In this document: piece by piece, positions 1-11,959 of the stretch | How positions within the stretch are numbered: position 1 is the first letter of the stretch | Layout of the letters: each line of letters opens with the position of its first letter | NCBI GenBank assembly: GCA_910574455.1 | Contig: CAJSYZ010000012.1 | Span: 1,233,317-1,297,316, forward strand | Direction: 5' to 3' | Source: Trichaptum fuscoviolaceum | Taxonomy: Eukaryota > Basidiomycota > Agaricomycetes > Hymenochaetales > Trichaptaceae | Length of the DNA stretch: 64,000 nt | Notes under the pieces: model-generated | Told to the model about the DNA's origin: nothing | Seen by the model: the letters and a program-made list of their open reading frames with translations, nothing else | Databases searched by the model: none | Program-made: the position numbers and the translations under genes

Positions 1-955
1 GTAACAAATACACTTTCGTATTTCGGTTGCAACGTCCTGGGGTTGTCCGGGCCAATAAACGATTGATGTGAGGTTCAAGAGGGTTTCTCTTTCGGAGAAA
101 TGATCAATGGCGTTGTCAACTTTGGTGTGGCAGATTCCAATAAGGCCTTTACGAAGGTAACAATCGGGGATGTATGGCTTTCCTTCGAACCAAAAGATGC
201 CGTGTCGGTAGATCCAATTAATGGGGTCGTGTCGTATAGAGTGTAGACGGAGTTGGAGGTATTGTAGGTCGTATTTGGAGTTCTGTTGGATCGGATGAAC
301 TAATGCACTATTAACAAGGTGCTGATAGTTGTCTTCAATTAGTTGGTCGAAGTTGGGGGCGGGAGCGGGAGCTTGATTCGCCAGATTGATTAATTGGTTG
401 TTGTAATGTATTCCTGAGTCGTCTTCCTGTCCTTTGGAAAGTTTGTCTGAGGTTTCCTAAAGTTCTGGAAGGTCCTGGAGCGGGTGTGGGAGTTCGATCG
501 GATGTTCGAAGTTGAGGGAAGGGACGTAGGGCTTGTTCTACACTTGGGGGTGTAGTGATCGGAGGGTTGGAGTGATTTGGAGTTGCTGGAGGTAGTAATC
601 TGTTGTGCTCAGATACTTCGTTCCAATGGTGGGTTGGGTTCTCGAAATCTGTTCCTTCCTCGGCGGAGTATGCGTAGGTTTCCTGAGTAACGGTGGGTTC
701 TAATCGAGGGGGTACAAGTTGATCGTAGAGGCTTTCGTTATCTTCTTGTGTTCGATGTTCGTACTCGGAATAGTCCTGTGGGTCTGTCCTGCTTTCGTCA
801 AGTTCGGAGGGGTTATGAGGGGGTGTGTCGGATTGGTATGAAGTGGGTTGTAAGTCGTAAATGGAGACGGGGTTAAGGATGTTGATCCTTAGTACGCCTG
901 CCAACGGTAGTTCCGTGCGATCGGCGAGTAGTATAGTAATCCTCAGGTTGGGCAC
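1..955 (-). pseudogene. Proline/serine-rich ORF followed by integrase zinc-binding (HHCC) region
   Basis: The first frame (955-335, 206 codons) starts MPNLRITILL and becomes rich in Pro, Ser, Thr and Glu; I do not recognise a domain. After its stop, a different minus-strand frame is open to the window edge. It has the layout of a retroviral-type integrase zinc-binding domain: GIFWFEGKPYIPD, then H-x8-H (HTKVDNAIDH), then VYWPGQPQDV, then a cysteine pair just starting (KCIC) at position 1. The catalytic core would lie outside the window. The frame change between the two parts suggests decay or a programmed shift. Only about 600 nt separates the non-coding end from the integrase, leaving no room for reverse transcriptase. 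Confidence 0.5.
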
Positions 956-1754
956 TTCCTCGGGTTATCAACCCTTTGAGCTACAAGAGTATGCGTGAGT
1001 GATATTAACGTCTTCGGATACCTTGTCCTTTCTGTCTTCCTAGGTTCGCTGGATAATCTGTTTCGATGTTCACCGTGTATTGCTGTCGTCTACGAGTGAG
1101 GGTATGCGTGTCTTCCGGCTGTGGCAGTTTCTGTGGTGGATGAGACCTTTCCCCTGCTTCCTTCTTCTCTTCAAGTTACGTTGGACGTGGCTAAGCTGCT
1201 TGAATGGGTCGCGATCCTCTGCTTCACGCTATCACCAACCAAACGCGTAACAAGGACCGTAAATTCTGTCGTGAACCTGCTTAATTTCTGTGATTACTTG
1301 TCTGTCGCTTCCTTCCAAGTATAGCACTGTATGCTTGGTGTATTCGATCGTACTGTCGTTCGTATTCCTTTCGTTCCTATATGATAGTTAGTAGACAAGG
1401 GCCAGTTGTAATACTTAACCGTCAGTATTCCGGATTGGAATGCGTAGGGTGTACCGATTTATTCTGCTGTAGAATGTGGTAGAGCGTAGAGGGGGTTTGT
1501 TTCGGAGTTGAGATCGATCTCAGATGAGAAGGAAGTCAATCCTAATTGTTACGTTCACGGCTTCGATGGACTTATCACGGAAATGATAAGTGACCAAAGC
1601 GTTGTTGGGTGAAGTAGCAAGTACAGTATAGAGGGTCCGCTTTGTGAGGGTCTCTATACCGGAAGTCGTGGGTGAACAGAGTCTTTGGTACGTGATTGTA
1701 AAAGACTATAGGAGGATTGACTTAAGTGTCATCCTGGGGCGCTATGTACATGGC

Positions 1755-1762
1755 CTTATATA
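1755..1762 (-). promoter_or_regulatory. TATA-like box in the LTR-like end
   Basis: TATATAAG read on the minus strand, about 335 bp inside the TG end of the element and about 800 bp upstream of its first open frame. This is a reasonable place for an LTR promoter, but it is assigned from sequence alone. Confidence 0.3.
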
Positions 1763-2097
1763 CTACAGAGAACAATAGAGTGGAGCAAGGAATGAAACTA
1801 CATCATCGCGGGTCAGAAGTGGAGTGAGTCCGTCATAGTGGCTCTAATTAATGGAGGATGATGTCAGATCGGAGCATAGGTGGAGTGGAGTGGAGTAGAA
1901 TGATGTATCATCGGAGTGGAAGGTCCCTGGGGCTCCCGGAGTGAAGGTGGAGCAAGTGGAGCCATCGGAGTGTGGAGTTAATGATGAAAGAATGATGCAA
2001 TGTGTGTACGCACATGCAGGTAGAAAGGGTGAGAGAAAAAGATGAGGGGGAAACATAAACAATGTGTAAACAAGGGTAAGCAGCTTGATGCGTAACA

Positions 2098-5000
2098 TTC
2101 ATGAACTGTGCGACAAACTGTGGTCCTCGGTCGGATATGATCTGGCGGGGGGTTCCGTGCAGCTTCCAGACGTGTTGCAGGAAGAGTTCTGCAGTTTCCG
2201 GTGCATCGACGTCAGACGTGGTCGGAATAAAATGCGCTTGCTTGGTGAGACGGTCGACCACCACAAAAATGGCGTCGTAATCCTCGGATCGGGGGAGCTG
2301 GGTGATGAAATCGCACGAAATCGCCTGCCAGGGGCCCTGCGGGATTTCGTTCGGTTGTAGGAGTCCTACCGGGCGTTGGGATCGGTTCTTCGTGCATGCA
2401 CAGGTATCGCATCCCGAAACGTATCGTTCTACGAAGTTAGACATCCCGGGCCACCAGTAGTTGCGGCTTACCATCTCAAACATTTTCCAACGTCCAGGAT
2501 GTCCGGCGGGGAGACTGTCGTGGTAAGTCTTCACCACATCCCGGCGAATGGTCTCGTCTTTCGGGACGTAAACCTTCCCCTGGTACAGAATGAGGCCTTC
2601 TTCGGTGCTCCAGTCCTCAAGTTCCTTGGTCAGGACTCGAGGCGCCTTGGACTTGACCAGCTCGATCGCGTCCACCAGTTCGTCTTCATACTGATCTGAC
2701 TTACGAATGCGTCGTAGGAGGGCCTGATCCCCGTGTACCTGCGTCATTCCCCGACAAATTGCCTTTAGTCGAAACATTTCGGGGGTCAAGAGGGTCCGTC
2801 CCGTGTTGTCTTCGCCTTCTGGTTGAAGATCGACGCGTCGTGACATGGCGTCGGGTTTGCCCCCGAGTCGTCCTGGGCGATGGCGAATCGTAAAGTCGAA
2901 GCGGGTGAGGAACAGACTCCACCGGGCTTGGCGTCGCGTCAGCGTTCGGGATTCAGAGAAATATAACAGATTCTTGTGGTCAGACACAATATCGAGTTTA
3001 TGACTCGCACCTTCGAGATAATGTCGCCACTCGTCAAGAGCTCTAATAATCGCGAGTAGCTCCTTGTCATAAATCTCGTAGTTGCGTTCCGCATCGTTGA
3101 GGGATTTCGAGAAAAAGGCGACCGGATGTATCAGCCCGTCGTCGCCTTCCTGGGACAAGACCGCGCCAGTCGCGAAATCAGAGGCGTCGCATTCCACGAT
3201 GAATTGCCGCAACATGTCTGGCATCATCAGGACGGGGGCGGTCGTGAACATGCGCTTGAGATAGTCGAAAGCGAACTGCTGGTTTTCTGTCCAGGCCCAG
3301 CGAACGTCCTTCTTCAGCAGCGTCGTGAGCGGTTTGACAATGTGCGAGAAATCCCGAATGAAGCGTCGATAGAAATTTGCGAACCCGAGGAAGGCTTGAA
3401 TGTCTTTCACCTTTTTCGGGGTAGGCCAGTCGAGGACCGCCTGTACTTTGGCGGGATCCATTGCCACCTTTCCCTGCGAAATAATCATCCCGAGGTACTC
3501 GACGGAAGTCTGTTTGAATTTGCACTTTTCGGGTTTACAGAACAAGTCGTTTTCGCGCAGCCGCTTAAGGACTTCCCGTACGTGTTCCTCGTGCTGCGAT
3601 TCATCTTCGGAAAAGATTAGCAAGTCGTCAAGATAGATGATCACGTATACTCCAATGAGGTCTTTGAAGATATCATTCATCATGTGCTGGAAGGTCGCCG
3701 GGGCATTCATGAGCCCGAATGTCATCACCGTTGGTTCGAAGTGTCCTGCCTGAGTACGAAATGCGGCCTTCCACTCGTCGCCTTGCTTCAGTCGCACGTT
3801 GTGGTAGCCCCATCGCAAGTCTAACGTCGTGAAAACCTTCGCCTTTTGCAGTGCGTCTACGAGTTCCATCGTGAGGGGAAGCGGGTATCGATTCTTGACC
3901 GTGATATCGTTCAGTCTTCGGTAATCGACTACCATGCGCAAGGTTCCGTCCTTTTTCTTGATAAAGAAGACGGGAGCCGCTGCAGGGGATTTCGAAGGTC
4001 GTATGTACCCTTTGCGCAGGTTTTCGTCAACGAATTCGCGAAGGGCGTCGCGTTCGGCCGGGGCCAAAGGATAGATTTTGCTGTACGGGGGAACCTTCCC
4101 GGGTTCTAAATCTATGGCGTGATCATACGGCTTGCGCAGTGGAAGCCTTTCGGATTCAACTTTCGAGAAAACGTCGGCAAACTCACGAAATTCGGGGGGA
4201 ACTAGTTCCTCGAAGGTTTTCTTGCCTTCCTTCACTGCTGACTTTTCAGCGATGGCCTGGGAGTGGGTGTACGAGGCGGCAATTTTGTACGCGAAATGGT
4301 CGTCCGTCGTGACGAAGTAGGATTCAGCGTCGTGGTACAGGTCCCAATATTTTTCTGAGTACCGAAATCCCGGTGGGACAGCTTCCCATTCGGCCTGGGT
4401 CCTGTCGGGCCCCCAGGGGGTCTCGACTTCTTCTGCTATGGCGAGGCGAGGAAGCGGGACCAGACGTTGCTGGTTGTCACACTGAGGCGGGCAGCGGTTG
4501 AGATCGACCACATCGTTGGTCCAGTCAATGGTTGGGTTATGGTGCCACAACCAGTCGATCCCCATGATAATATCGTCGTCGCCAATATCCGCGACGGCCA
4601 TGGTCAACTGTTCTAAGTGTCCCTTCATCTCGACGTTGAGGACTACTTCCTTGGTGATGCGTCCAATCGCGTTCGGGGAATTGTCCGCGTTGCGCAAAAG
4701 TATCGGGATTACCAAGTCCCGGGTCTGGAGTCCGTGTCGCGAAACGTAGCGGGAATTTATGAAAGTTCCCGACGCACCGCTGTCTAACATTACTGTGGCT
4801 AAGGCATCCGTCTTTCCGTCGCTAACCTGTACCGGGAACTTCAAATGTCGTCGAAGACGACGGTCTATTGTAGAGATGGTTAAATACAAGGGACCATTAT
4901 TAAGAGAGTTCTTCGGCCACAAGGGCGGTTGGGTCGTATAGGGCGCGACTGAGCAATACGACCCTACTGAAAATCCGCTGGGGGCGGGGCTTCGGGATTG

Positions 5001-5150
5001 TGAACGTTCTTGGCGGCGGGCGTCATGGCGGCGAATGCGTTCTGTAGCACGGACTGCTGCACATTCTGGACGTACTGTTCCACCATACGTTTGAGCGTTT
5101 CTTCGAACGACTGGAGCGCGGGGGGCGATGGGCTCGACCACCAGTACCAA
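2098..5150 (-). pseudogene. pol: Ty3/gypsy pol polyprotein, integrase truncated
   Basis: About 1,000 codons remain open. Order of domains: aspartic protease with VMLDSGASGTF; reverse transcriptase with the YLDD box (IIYLDDLLIFS); RNase H beginning VECDASDFATG; integrase zinc-binding with HDSLPAGH and the CDTCAC cysteine pair; then the integrase core with first Asp (SCDFITQLP) and second Asp (SDRGPQFVAQFM). The frame runs into foreign sequence at 2,097, so the catalytic Glu is missing and integrase cannot be functional. The visible frame overlaps the gag tail (stop at 4,964), which fits a gag-pol frameshift. No internal stop is seen in RT, so the copy may be young. Everything read beyond 2,097 in this frame is element sequence. 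Confidence 0.9.
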
Positions 5151-5393
5151 CTAATAATCTTATAGATATGCGATAATTATCGCAACCCGTTTCTGAAGTT
5201 ACCGCGATAACTTCGGCAGGCCTTCGGCAGCTCGTTCTGCCTTTCAGCACTGCCTGGGTCATGCGTGCCGGTGCTGCCTTGTCAGGGCTTCACCCGGCAG
5301 CACAGCAGGGCCCCGTACGGCGGCATGCTCATTTGAAATAAATATTATATTAATTAAGAGTGCCTGGACTGTAGTCCAGGCCTATCTACCATT

Positions 5394-5760
5394 TCAAATA
5401 AATACTTTAAATACAAAAAAGCATGCGCTAGGGTGGTGCGCGTGGTGGCCTTGCGCGCACGCGCACGCGGCGGGGAAAAGCGCGCCCCGTTCCCGCCGCT
5501 CCCAGTAGGGTGGTGCGTCTCCGCCGGATGGCGGCGGACCCCCCAGAGTTGGGTAAAAAACGAACCAGGGGCATACGAGCGCCCCGCAGGCAAGACTCGC
5601 AGCGCGCGGAGTCGGTTCGCAGGGCCGCCGGCCACCGTTGTGGTCTTCGTCGCTGTCGAGTGGGTGTGAGGACGTGTGCAGCGAAGCACACAAAGTGCGG
5701 AAGTGATGCGGAAATGAGAGCTTGCAAGCGTCTATCACGCGCAGCTCAATGACAATGTTA
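5394..5760. other. GC-rich block inside the TIR element, no recognised gene
   Basis: The base composition shifts sharply from the AT-rich flank to very GC-rich sequence open in several frames on both strands. None of the translations has a recognisable motif, and the openness in many frames is what high GC produces. It may be another captured gene fragment (exon or promoter), but I cannot assign it. Confidence 0.3.
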
Positions 5761-5977
5761 CAGCTACGGAGAAACGCAAGCTACTGTCAGTGAAGTTTTT
5801 TTAACTACGGACCAAATTGAATGAAGACGTACTTGGATTGCTGCCGCCTGCGCGCTGGCCAGCGCCGCTCCTGGTGCACTCGCATGCACCCCCCCTCTAC
5901 CCATCATCCCTCCTCCAGCTGTATGTCCTGAAGTGGATGTCGCGAGAGCTGCCAAAAGGTGCGTCGCCCACGCGAAA

Positions 5978-6400
5978 TAGAGCTTCTTCATGATGGGGTT
6001 CGCAATGCTCTCAAGCTCCTTGTGCTTCTCCTCTCATACGCCCAGCAATTTACCGCGCACGATCATGGCGTCAACGAAGCAAAGACAATGGCACCAAGGA
6101 GAGTGCGTTCAGCAGGATTAACAGTGTTTGCTTGATGGCGCAAGTTGGCCCGACGTCGTCCGTCCCTTGTTACTTCCCCGGATCAACACCAGCTTCGCCG
6201 CCTCCCTATGTCGCTGAGGGCGATGGTCATCATCAGCGCGTCGAGCCATGGGATCGTCTTGTTGACGACAGTCTCTAGCTTGGACTTGTCCTCGGGCTTA
6301 ATCTTGTCCCTGAGCTTCTCGTCGTTCAAAGAGTTGCGGAGGTTGTAGGAGTCGAGATCTCGAAAGCTGCGCTTGCGAGCATACAGCTCGCGCCTGAGAG
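5978..6400 (-). pseudogene. HSP70 C-terminal fragment captured by the TIR element
   Basis: Two minus-strand segments match the substrate-binding/lid part of cytosolic HSP70 chaperones. One (about 6,360-6,240) reads [15 protein letters not shown] followed by NKTIPWLDA. The other (about 6,036-5,978) reads EEKHKELESIANPIMKKLY, the classical stretch before the Gly-rich tail. Family members usually have only a short linker between these segments; here about 200 bp with frame changes intervenes. The ATPase domain is absent, so no working chaperone is encoded. The fragment lies wholly inside the element, so it travels with it. Divergence from the consensus suggests the capture is not recent. Confidence 0.75.
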
Positions 6401-6579
6401 GCGAGAGGCTGCGGAAGCAGAAGCAAGACGGCGTTTGCGCGAAGCAAACACCTTCTTGCCCGTCATCCATAGCTCGAATAGCTTGAAGAAGAGGGAAGAG
6501 AGAAGAAAGACAGAAAGACGACGTTCGTGATGCGTGCAGATAGCGCGCCACGACCCTGAGAATCGCGTGAAATTACTAT

Positions 6580-7680
6580 ATATGGTATGTCTCACACTTT
6601 TTTTCTGCTTCAAACATATCAATAACATACGCTTTATATTTAATGTAGACATAATGGTCTCAGGCACAGTAGACAATTAGATGTACTATAAGCTAATGTA
6701 TAAACACAAAAAATACGGAGGCTACAGAATGTGTTACAAAGGGACAAATGTAAAATCTACAATAGAAATGCATGATTCATGCACATTTTCTACAATTCTT
6801 CGATTTCTCTTTTATCTTAAATTCCCCTGATAGCCTTAAAACTTTACATTATGACTCTATGTATATTATTGAAGCTCTAGAAAAATTATGAGCTTTAATG
6901 TAGCTTTACAGAAGGCTACAAAAATAAAACAATCTCTAAAATGGGCCATTTTGAGCACTTTTGAGTCAAAATTCAACATTTGCAGCTAGTTTCACTATAT
7001 TAATGATGATTAAAAAATACAGATATGCTACATAGCAATAAAAGAAGCTTTAATGAAACAAAATCCGGTGTTAGAATGGAAGTTACTAAGAAAACAGTTG
7101 TGAAGTAAACAAATCAGTCCGAGAGTGGAACACATGTGTACAAGTTTCACTCGAAGTGATGCATTCGAAGCACCACTTTTGAGTTCAACCACTTCCACTA
7201 TACCTATCAGTGAGATTCCTTTTGCGACCTCTACATAATGTAAAGCTTGTCCATTTGACAAAAAATGGAAGTCTGAAAGCTGCTCTAAAATATACAAATG
7301 TATAAATACTGATAGAACAGCACTTTTTAGCATTGTTATGCTAATTACACAACAGCAAAGTACATAAATGCTATTATAATAAATATGATAATTTACTAAA
7401 ACACTGCTGCATTCCCGATGTCATATGTGCCTGATATAATTGTAGTTTGGTGAATTAAAATAAAGCAAAATGTCTGTCCGGCAATGCCTCGGACAAATGT
7501 TCCGGGAATCGCCGGACACAACTTCGACGACGTTGACGGTCGAAGGACATCTTCGACATCGTCTATAATTTTTATGATTCACTCCTTGCACACAGTTTTT
7601 TTATGTTTCAAATGTATATATATCAGAGATTGTTTTAAAGTAATAATATACATAATTTAAAAACAAAAAAAGAGAGAACA
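6580..7680. other. AT-rich interior of the TIR element, no gene seen
   Basis: About 1.1 kb of AT-rich sequence without a supported gene. One minus-strand open frame of 101 codons (7,333-7,028) has no recognisable domain. A short imperfect inverted repeat lies at about 7,475-7,520 (TCCGGCAATGC and GAATCGCCGGA). This could be an older insertion or simply element filler. Confidence 0.4.
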
Positions 7681-7689
7681 GCCATGGTA

Positions 7690-8649
7690 GGACTAACCTT
7701 CGCAAAGCGCTGATCACGAAGATCGCGCACAGTCGCGAAGGTTGTTCCCTTGACCCAAGGTGCATTTGGTAGAACGGATTCGAGGGAATGTACATACCTT
7801 TTGTCTGCGCTTGCGTCGCTCAAAGAAAACGGTCCCTCCCGCATCAGCAATCCCTCCATAGCTCGTCGTAATCTATCTGCATGCTCAGTATCGGCAGCCA
7901 GATTGACGGTCATCGTCCAGCGCCCACTACCACAAAGAAACTGGTTTGAACCAGGAGCTCGTAAGGTGGCCTGTATCAGACTCGCTAAGGCGAAAGGATG
8001 CGCGTGCTGTTGCCATTGCTGAAGAGCAGATGCCGAGGAGAAGCTGTGAGAATGTATGAGCTGTGGGACGGGGATTAGGCCGTGGAGCACGCCATTGTTG
8101 TAATCTGAGCCGTTCAACTCTTGCTCGCAATCGCGATCGTCCTGGTGCGATTATTGACCTTGTTGAATGAAGATTCTGGAGACGGAGGCGATTGTTGCTG
8201 CCGACGCTGCGATTGTTGCGATTGTTGTATTTGCAGTGACGTCTGCCATGAGGAAATCGGACTTGCTTGGACTTGCTGCTGTTGTTGGGACAGCGGAGGA
8301 ACGATGGCATGGACTGCCTCCTGTGATCTCGCTGGTGTCGTATTAATGAAGGTGAGGGTGAAGGTTCGCGCCGCACGCTCGTTCTGTACCTGTGCAAATT
8401 GTAAAATTCAGTAATGGCGAGAAGAGCAGGATTGCTCTGACGCACCTGCCACATTTACGCCCTTCCTACTCCACCGTATCCAACAGCGTTGAGTCGACAA
8501 GCTTCCGGCACAAGTTGTAGAATGACACAAGAGGAAAGAAAAGAGACGAACGACGTAGTCGTCGTGAAAGTGGGAGAAAAGGACAAGGACGACGCGCGCG
8601 CACCACCGTTGTAAGCGACGGCGCTTACCTTCGCGCAGTGTCGCAACAT
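7690..8649 (-). pseudogene. Fragment of a glutamine-rich multi-exon gene captured by the TIR element
   Basis: Several minus-strand pieces look like exons. A tiny piece ends at a donor AAG/GTAAGC (about 8,630). A piece begins after a CAG near 8,390, reads NERAARTFTLTFINTT and continues through a poly-Gln tract (LSQQQQQVQ, QQSQQSQRRQQQS). It stays open into 8,117-7,700 and ends at the donor-like AAG/GTTAGT. This layout with donors and acceptors is that of a nuclear gene, not a transposase. I do not recognise the parent; Gln-rich composition is typical of transcription co-regulators, but that is only suggestive. Open frames on the opposite strand here (Cys-rich) are the antisense of the Gln tract. 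Confidence 0.45.
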
Positions 8650-9679
8650 TAATTGTTAATTAATGGCTGCGTCATATTTCAAATAATAAAGATTAACCTA
8701 TAGTACTAGCTAGATGCTATTTTATATCAAATTATGAGGGGCTAGGCCCCGGTAGCGACATTATCGCATTGCAAATGCGCCAGTGATCAAAACCAGGCTG
8801 TATTACCGAATTCAACCTGGTCCCTGACGCGGGATGCATGCCGTGAAGTGCCGTGAGGCGGCACCCCGGCATTAAGCTGCCGCGCAGGCCCAAAACGCTA
8901 TGATTCCGTTATCGCGATAACTTTAGAAACGGGTTGCGATAATTATCGCGGATCTATAAGATTATTAGTTGGTACGGCTCGCTCGACGGGGACGTGGATT
9001 TCGTAGCCTTTAGGTTTCGGGATGGCGGTCGCGTTGGGCAATCGCTCACCAAATGGTCTTTCTCTCCACAGTAGTAGCATAGTCCCTTACTCCTGCGCTC
9101 CCGGCGCACCCTGTCAATCTCCATTGCGTTGGGATCCTTCGTCGAGCTTGCGCCCGCAGTCGGGATCGTACGCGGAGCTGAACTAGTGGTGCCGGGATTG
9201 CTTCGGGGCGTAGCCGCTGGCTTCGATACTGGTCCATAGGTGTGTGCGAGCCTTAGCTTCTCGTCCGTCTCGGAAACCCAATTGACGTAGGCATCGAATT
9301 TCATATCCTTCGCCTCTGTGCTGGCGATGTGCTGGCGAACCTGGTCTTTGAGTCCCTTCCGGAACATGTCGAGGTAGATGACATCCGTCGTCGCGTCCTT
9401 GGGCCACCCGGTGAGGGCTTGGAGGGCACGGAATTGCGACGCAAACTCGGCGACCGTTCCTGTCTGGCGTAGGCGCATCAGCTTGTCGGCTGCGGCTTTG
9501 TCTGCATCGATTTCTCCGTAAGAGGCGCGAAGGGCGGTGAACAGGGCCTCCAGGCTGGCGGCTTCTGGCGGTGTCGGGATGTCCTGGAGTCGATCTAGAA
9601 TGGGTCGTGCCCAGTCTTGCGCCGGTCCCCGCAGTAGCATCAGGGCGAATGCGACCTTGCGGGTTTCGTCCAGCCTAGA

Positions 9680-9850
9680 GCATGACACGGGTGCACCTGC
9701 AGGTGCACCCGGATCCGTGATGCGCAGGTACCTGCGCAAAAAAACTGATACCTGGATCCGACCCGGATCCGTGGGAAACGGATCCGGGTCTACCTGGACC
9801 CGTTACCTGCAGGTATTGCAGGTACCTGATGCAACCCGCAGGTATTTAAC
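9680..9850. repeat. Left subterminal CAGGTACCTG-type motif cluster
   Basis: Variants of ACCTGCAGGTGCACC, CAGGTACCTG and GGATCCG(GG) recur next to the left TIR. A matching cluster is next to the right TIR (about 11,335-11,500). Such clusters are normal binding sites for hAT transposases. Confidence 0.6.
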
Positions 9851-10219
9851 AGTAAGTAGTGTAGTAATAAGATATAAATATAAATAACAACATACCATGT
9901 ATCCCGGAGATGGGAGTGTAGCAGGAGTGGGGATGGGCGTGGGTGCGCGCCATCGTTCGATACCTGCTCGGAGAGTGAGATCCGGATGGGCTTGAAGAGA
10001 GCAAGGAGGCAGCGGACCTGGACGACGGCGGTGAGCGCCGAGGGTTTGCGACGGTGGAAGTTGGCAACAGTGCGTACCGCTTGTGGGGCGGCATCATGAG
10101 TACAGGTGACGGTGGGTGTTGCGGATGCTGGACGAGCGGGATCAACGAGATTAGTGTGAAGAAGGTAAGTAAAAAGCAAAAAAAAAAAAGACATACCAGA
10201 AGACCAGTTGAACCTCTGC

Positions 10220-10680
10220 AGTACGAGATTCTAGCTTGATCTTCGCCGCGATCCCATTCTGACTTGCGGTTGTCCGCGCAAACGGAAGACAAGCGCGCAG
10301 TTGGCGAGGAGGCGGCCATTGGGCGCAGCGGGGCCGTCATCGTGGTAGGCGGCTTCGAGTCTTTCGAGTATAGCTTCCATAGTGTGCTTGGAATGATGTG
10401 ACTGTCTTGCACATGCGCGCTGTGTCAACGGCACCCTCTGTCTGTTGCACAGGCACAATGCGGCCATAGAGCAAGATGTCGAGCTCATAGAGGTTGGGAC
10501 ATATGATGACCGCGCGAGCGAAGGAGTGGTGGGGAATCTGTTCTGGATGGTTGTCATCGAGTGTGCTGCGCAGGCGTGCAACGGCATCAACGAGCTCGCG
10601 GCCTCTGTCATGCGGTCGACCGCACGGGCGAGCAACTTGCAGACGGTCTCTGAGCGCAGAGTGGAAAACCATGAAGGAAT
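10220..10680 (-). pseudogene. Second captured host gene fragment (F-box/LRR-like)
   Basis: Downstream of the ubiquitin piece, a minus-strand frame reads DRLQVARPCGRPHDRG, then FARAVIICPNLYELDILLYG. The CPNLYELDI phrase resembles the leucine-rich part of basidiomycete F-box proteins, but this is a weak likeness. Part of the segment (about 10,385-10,270, starting TATGGAAGCTATACTC) recurs in diverged form at about 11,240-11,150 on the other side of the ubiquitin fragment. The captured material was therefore duplicated, or the ubiquitin piece was inserted into it. Confidence 0.4.
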
Positions 10681-10682
10681 AA

Positions 10683-11192
<510 letters not shown>

Positions 11193-11959
11193 TCATCGTA
11201 GTCGGCGGGGTCAAGAGGTTGAGTATAACTTCCATAGAGAGCTTCAACATAGCTCGGAAGTGGTCATGTCGAGTAGAATGTGAGTGAAAGTAATGGCACA
11301 TTGTTGCGTTCGTCGCGCTCAAGGTGGGCGCACGTGATTTACCGGGTACTACCTGCAGGTACCCGGTCAGGTACCTGGACAAAAAATATGCAAACCTGGA
11401 CCTGCAGGTAAGCGTGGGAACCAGGTACCTGCGCACAGGTGCACCTGGAACCGCAGGTATTTGAGCGCAGGTACCTGCAGGTACCCACAGGTGACCTGTA
11501 CCCGTGTCATGCTCTAGTCCAGCCCCGGATGTTGTCCGAACAGGTAGAGCTTAATCTGGTGAATCCAGTTTTCCAGCTTGGCTCGTTCGCCTTCGAAGGT
11601 GTCGGGAAGCTTCATCTTGAGCCCTGCTCCACCCCCAGACGGGGAGGCGGGCTGGCTCGCGATTTGGGCTTCTAACGCCCGGTTGGCGTGCTTGAGCTGG
11701 GCGACTGTGTTCTGAACCTGATTGTGTTCGTTGACTAGCTTGGAGTAGCGTTTTTCGAGGGTGTCGAGGCGATCAAGGATGGGCTGGAGTTTGTCTTCCT
11801 CCATCGAGGAGCTCGGGGACGGGAAATCGAAGGTATCTGCGAGTCCTCCCCATTCCTGGTGGGACGACATCGCTGGTCGGCGGTACGGGTGCGGGGGTAG
11901 AAGTAAAGAGCGTGAGGGTGTCGAGTCCGAGCGGCGGTGAGCCAGGACTTTTGACCTAA

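Larger units (their letters stand above)
1..2097 (-). mobile_element. Integrase-bearing element with LTR-like end (partial, runs off window)
   Basis: This element interrupts the integrase of the neighbouring gypsy pol at 2,097/2,098. Read on the minus strand it starts TGTTACGC, consistent with a TG-starting LTR, and carries a TATA-like TATATAAG at about 1,755-1,762. About 1.1 kb without coding capacity is followed by an open frame (955-335) and an integrase-like zinc-binding region (about 340-1). The rest lies beyond position 1, so the second LTR and target duplication cannot be seen. I could not place the 3' end of the LTR or a primer-binding site. It could be an internally deleted LTR element or a GIN/Ginger-type DNA transposon with a gypsy-like integrase. 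Confidence 0.55.
5148..8971. mobile_element. 3.8-kb TIR element carrying host gene fragments (HSP70 and Q-rich)
   Basis: The ends are long inverted repeats. The left end starts CAACTAATAATCTTATAGAT and continues into CGATAATTATCGCAACCCG; the right end is its complement, finishing CTATAAGATTATTAGTTG. GTAC flanks both ends (5,144-5,147 and 8,972-8,975), so the target duplication is GTAC or just TA. Collapsing one copy restores the gypsy gag frame, which proves insertion. No transposase is recognisable, so the element is probably non-autonomous. It contains a GC-rich block (5,420-5,740), an HSP70 fragment, an AT-rich stretch (6,580-7,680) with no recognisable gene, and a glutamine-rich gene fragment. 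The superfamily is not certain from the termini. Confidence 0.85.

Noticed and set aside
2085..4941. Several plus-strand open frames of 60-164 codons
   Set aside because: They are antisense to the gypsy pol frame, which has clear protease, RT, RNase H and integrase motifs.
5427..5752. Overlapping open frames on both strands in a GC-rich block
   Set aside because: Open in many frames at once with Arg/Ala/Pro-biased translations; explained by base composition, no motif.
8121..8414. Cysteine-rich plus-strand frame resembling a zinc protein
   Set aside because: Its CCCC and CDCC runs are the antisense of a glutamine-codon tract on the minus strand.
9537..9887. Plus-strand 116-codon frame crossing the hAT left end
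   Set aside because: It is antisense to gag and continues into element subterminal repeats.
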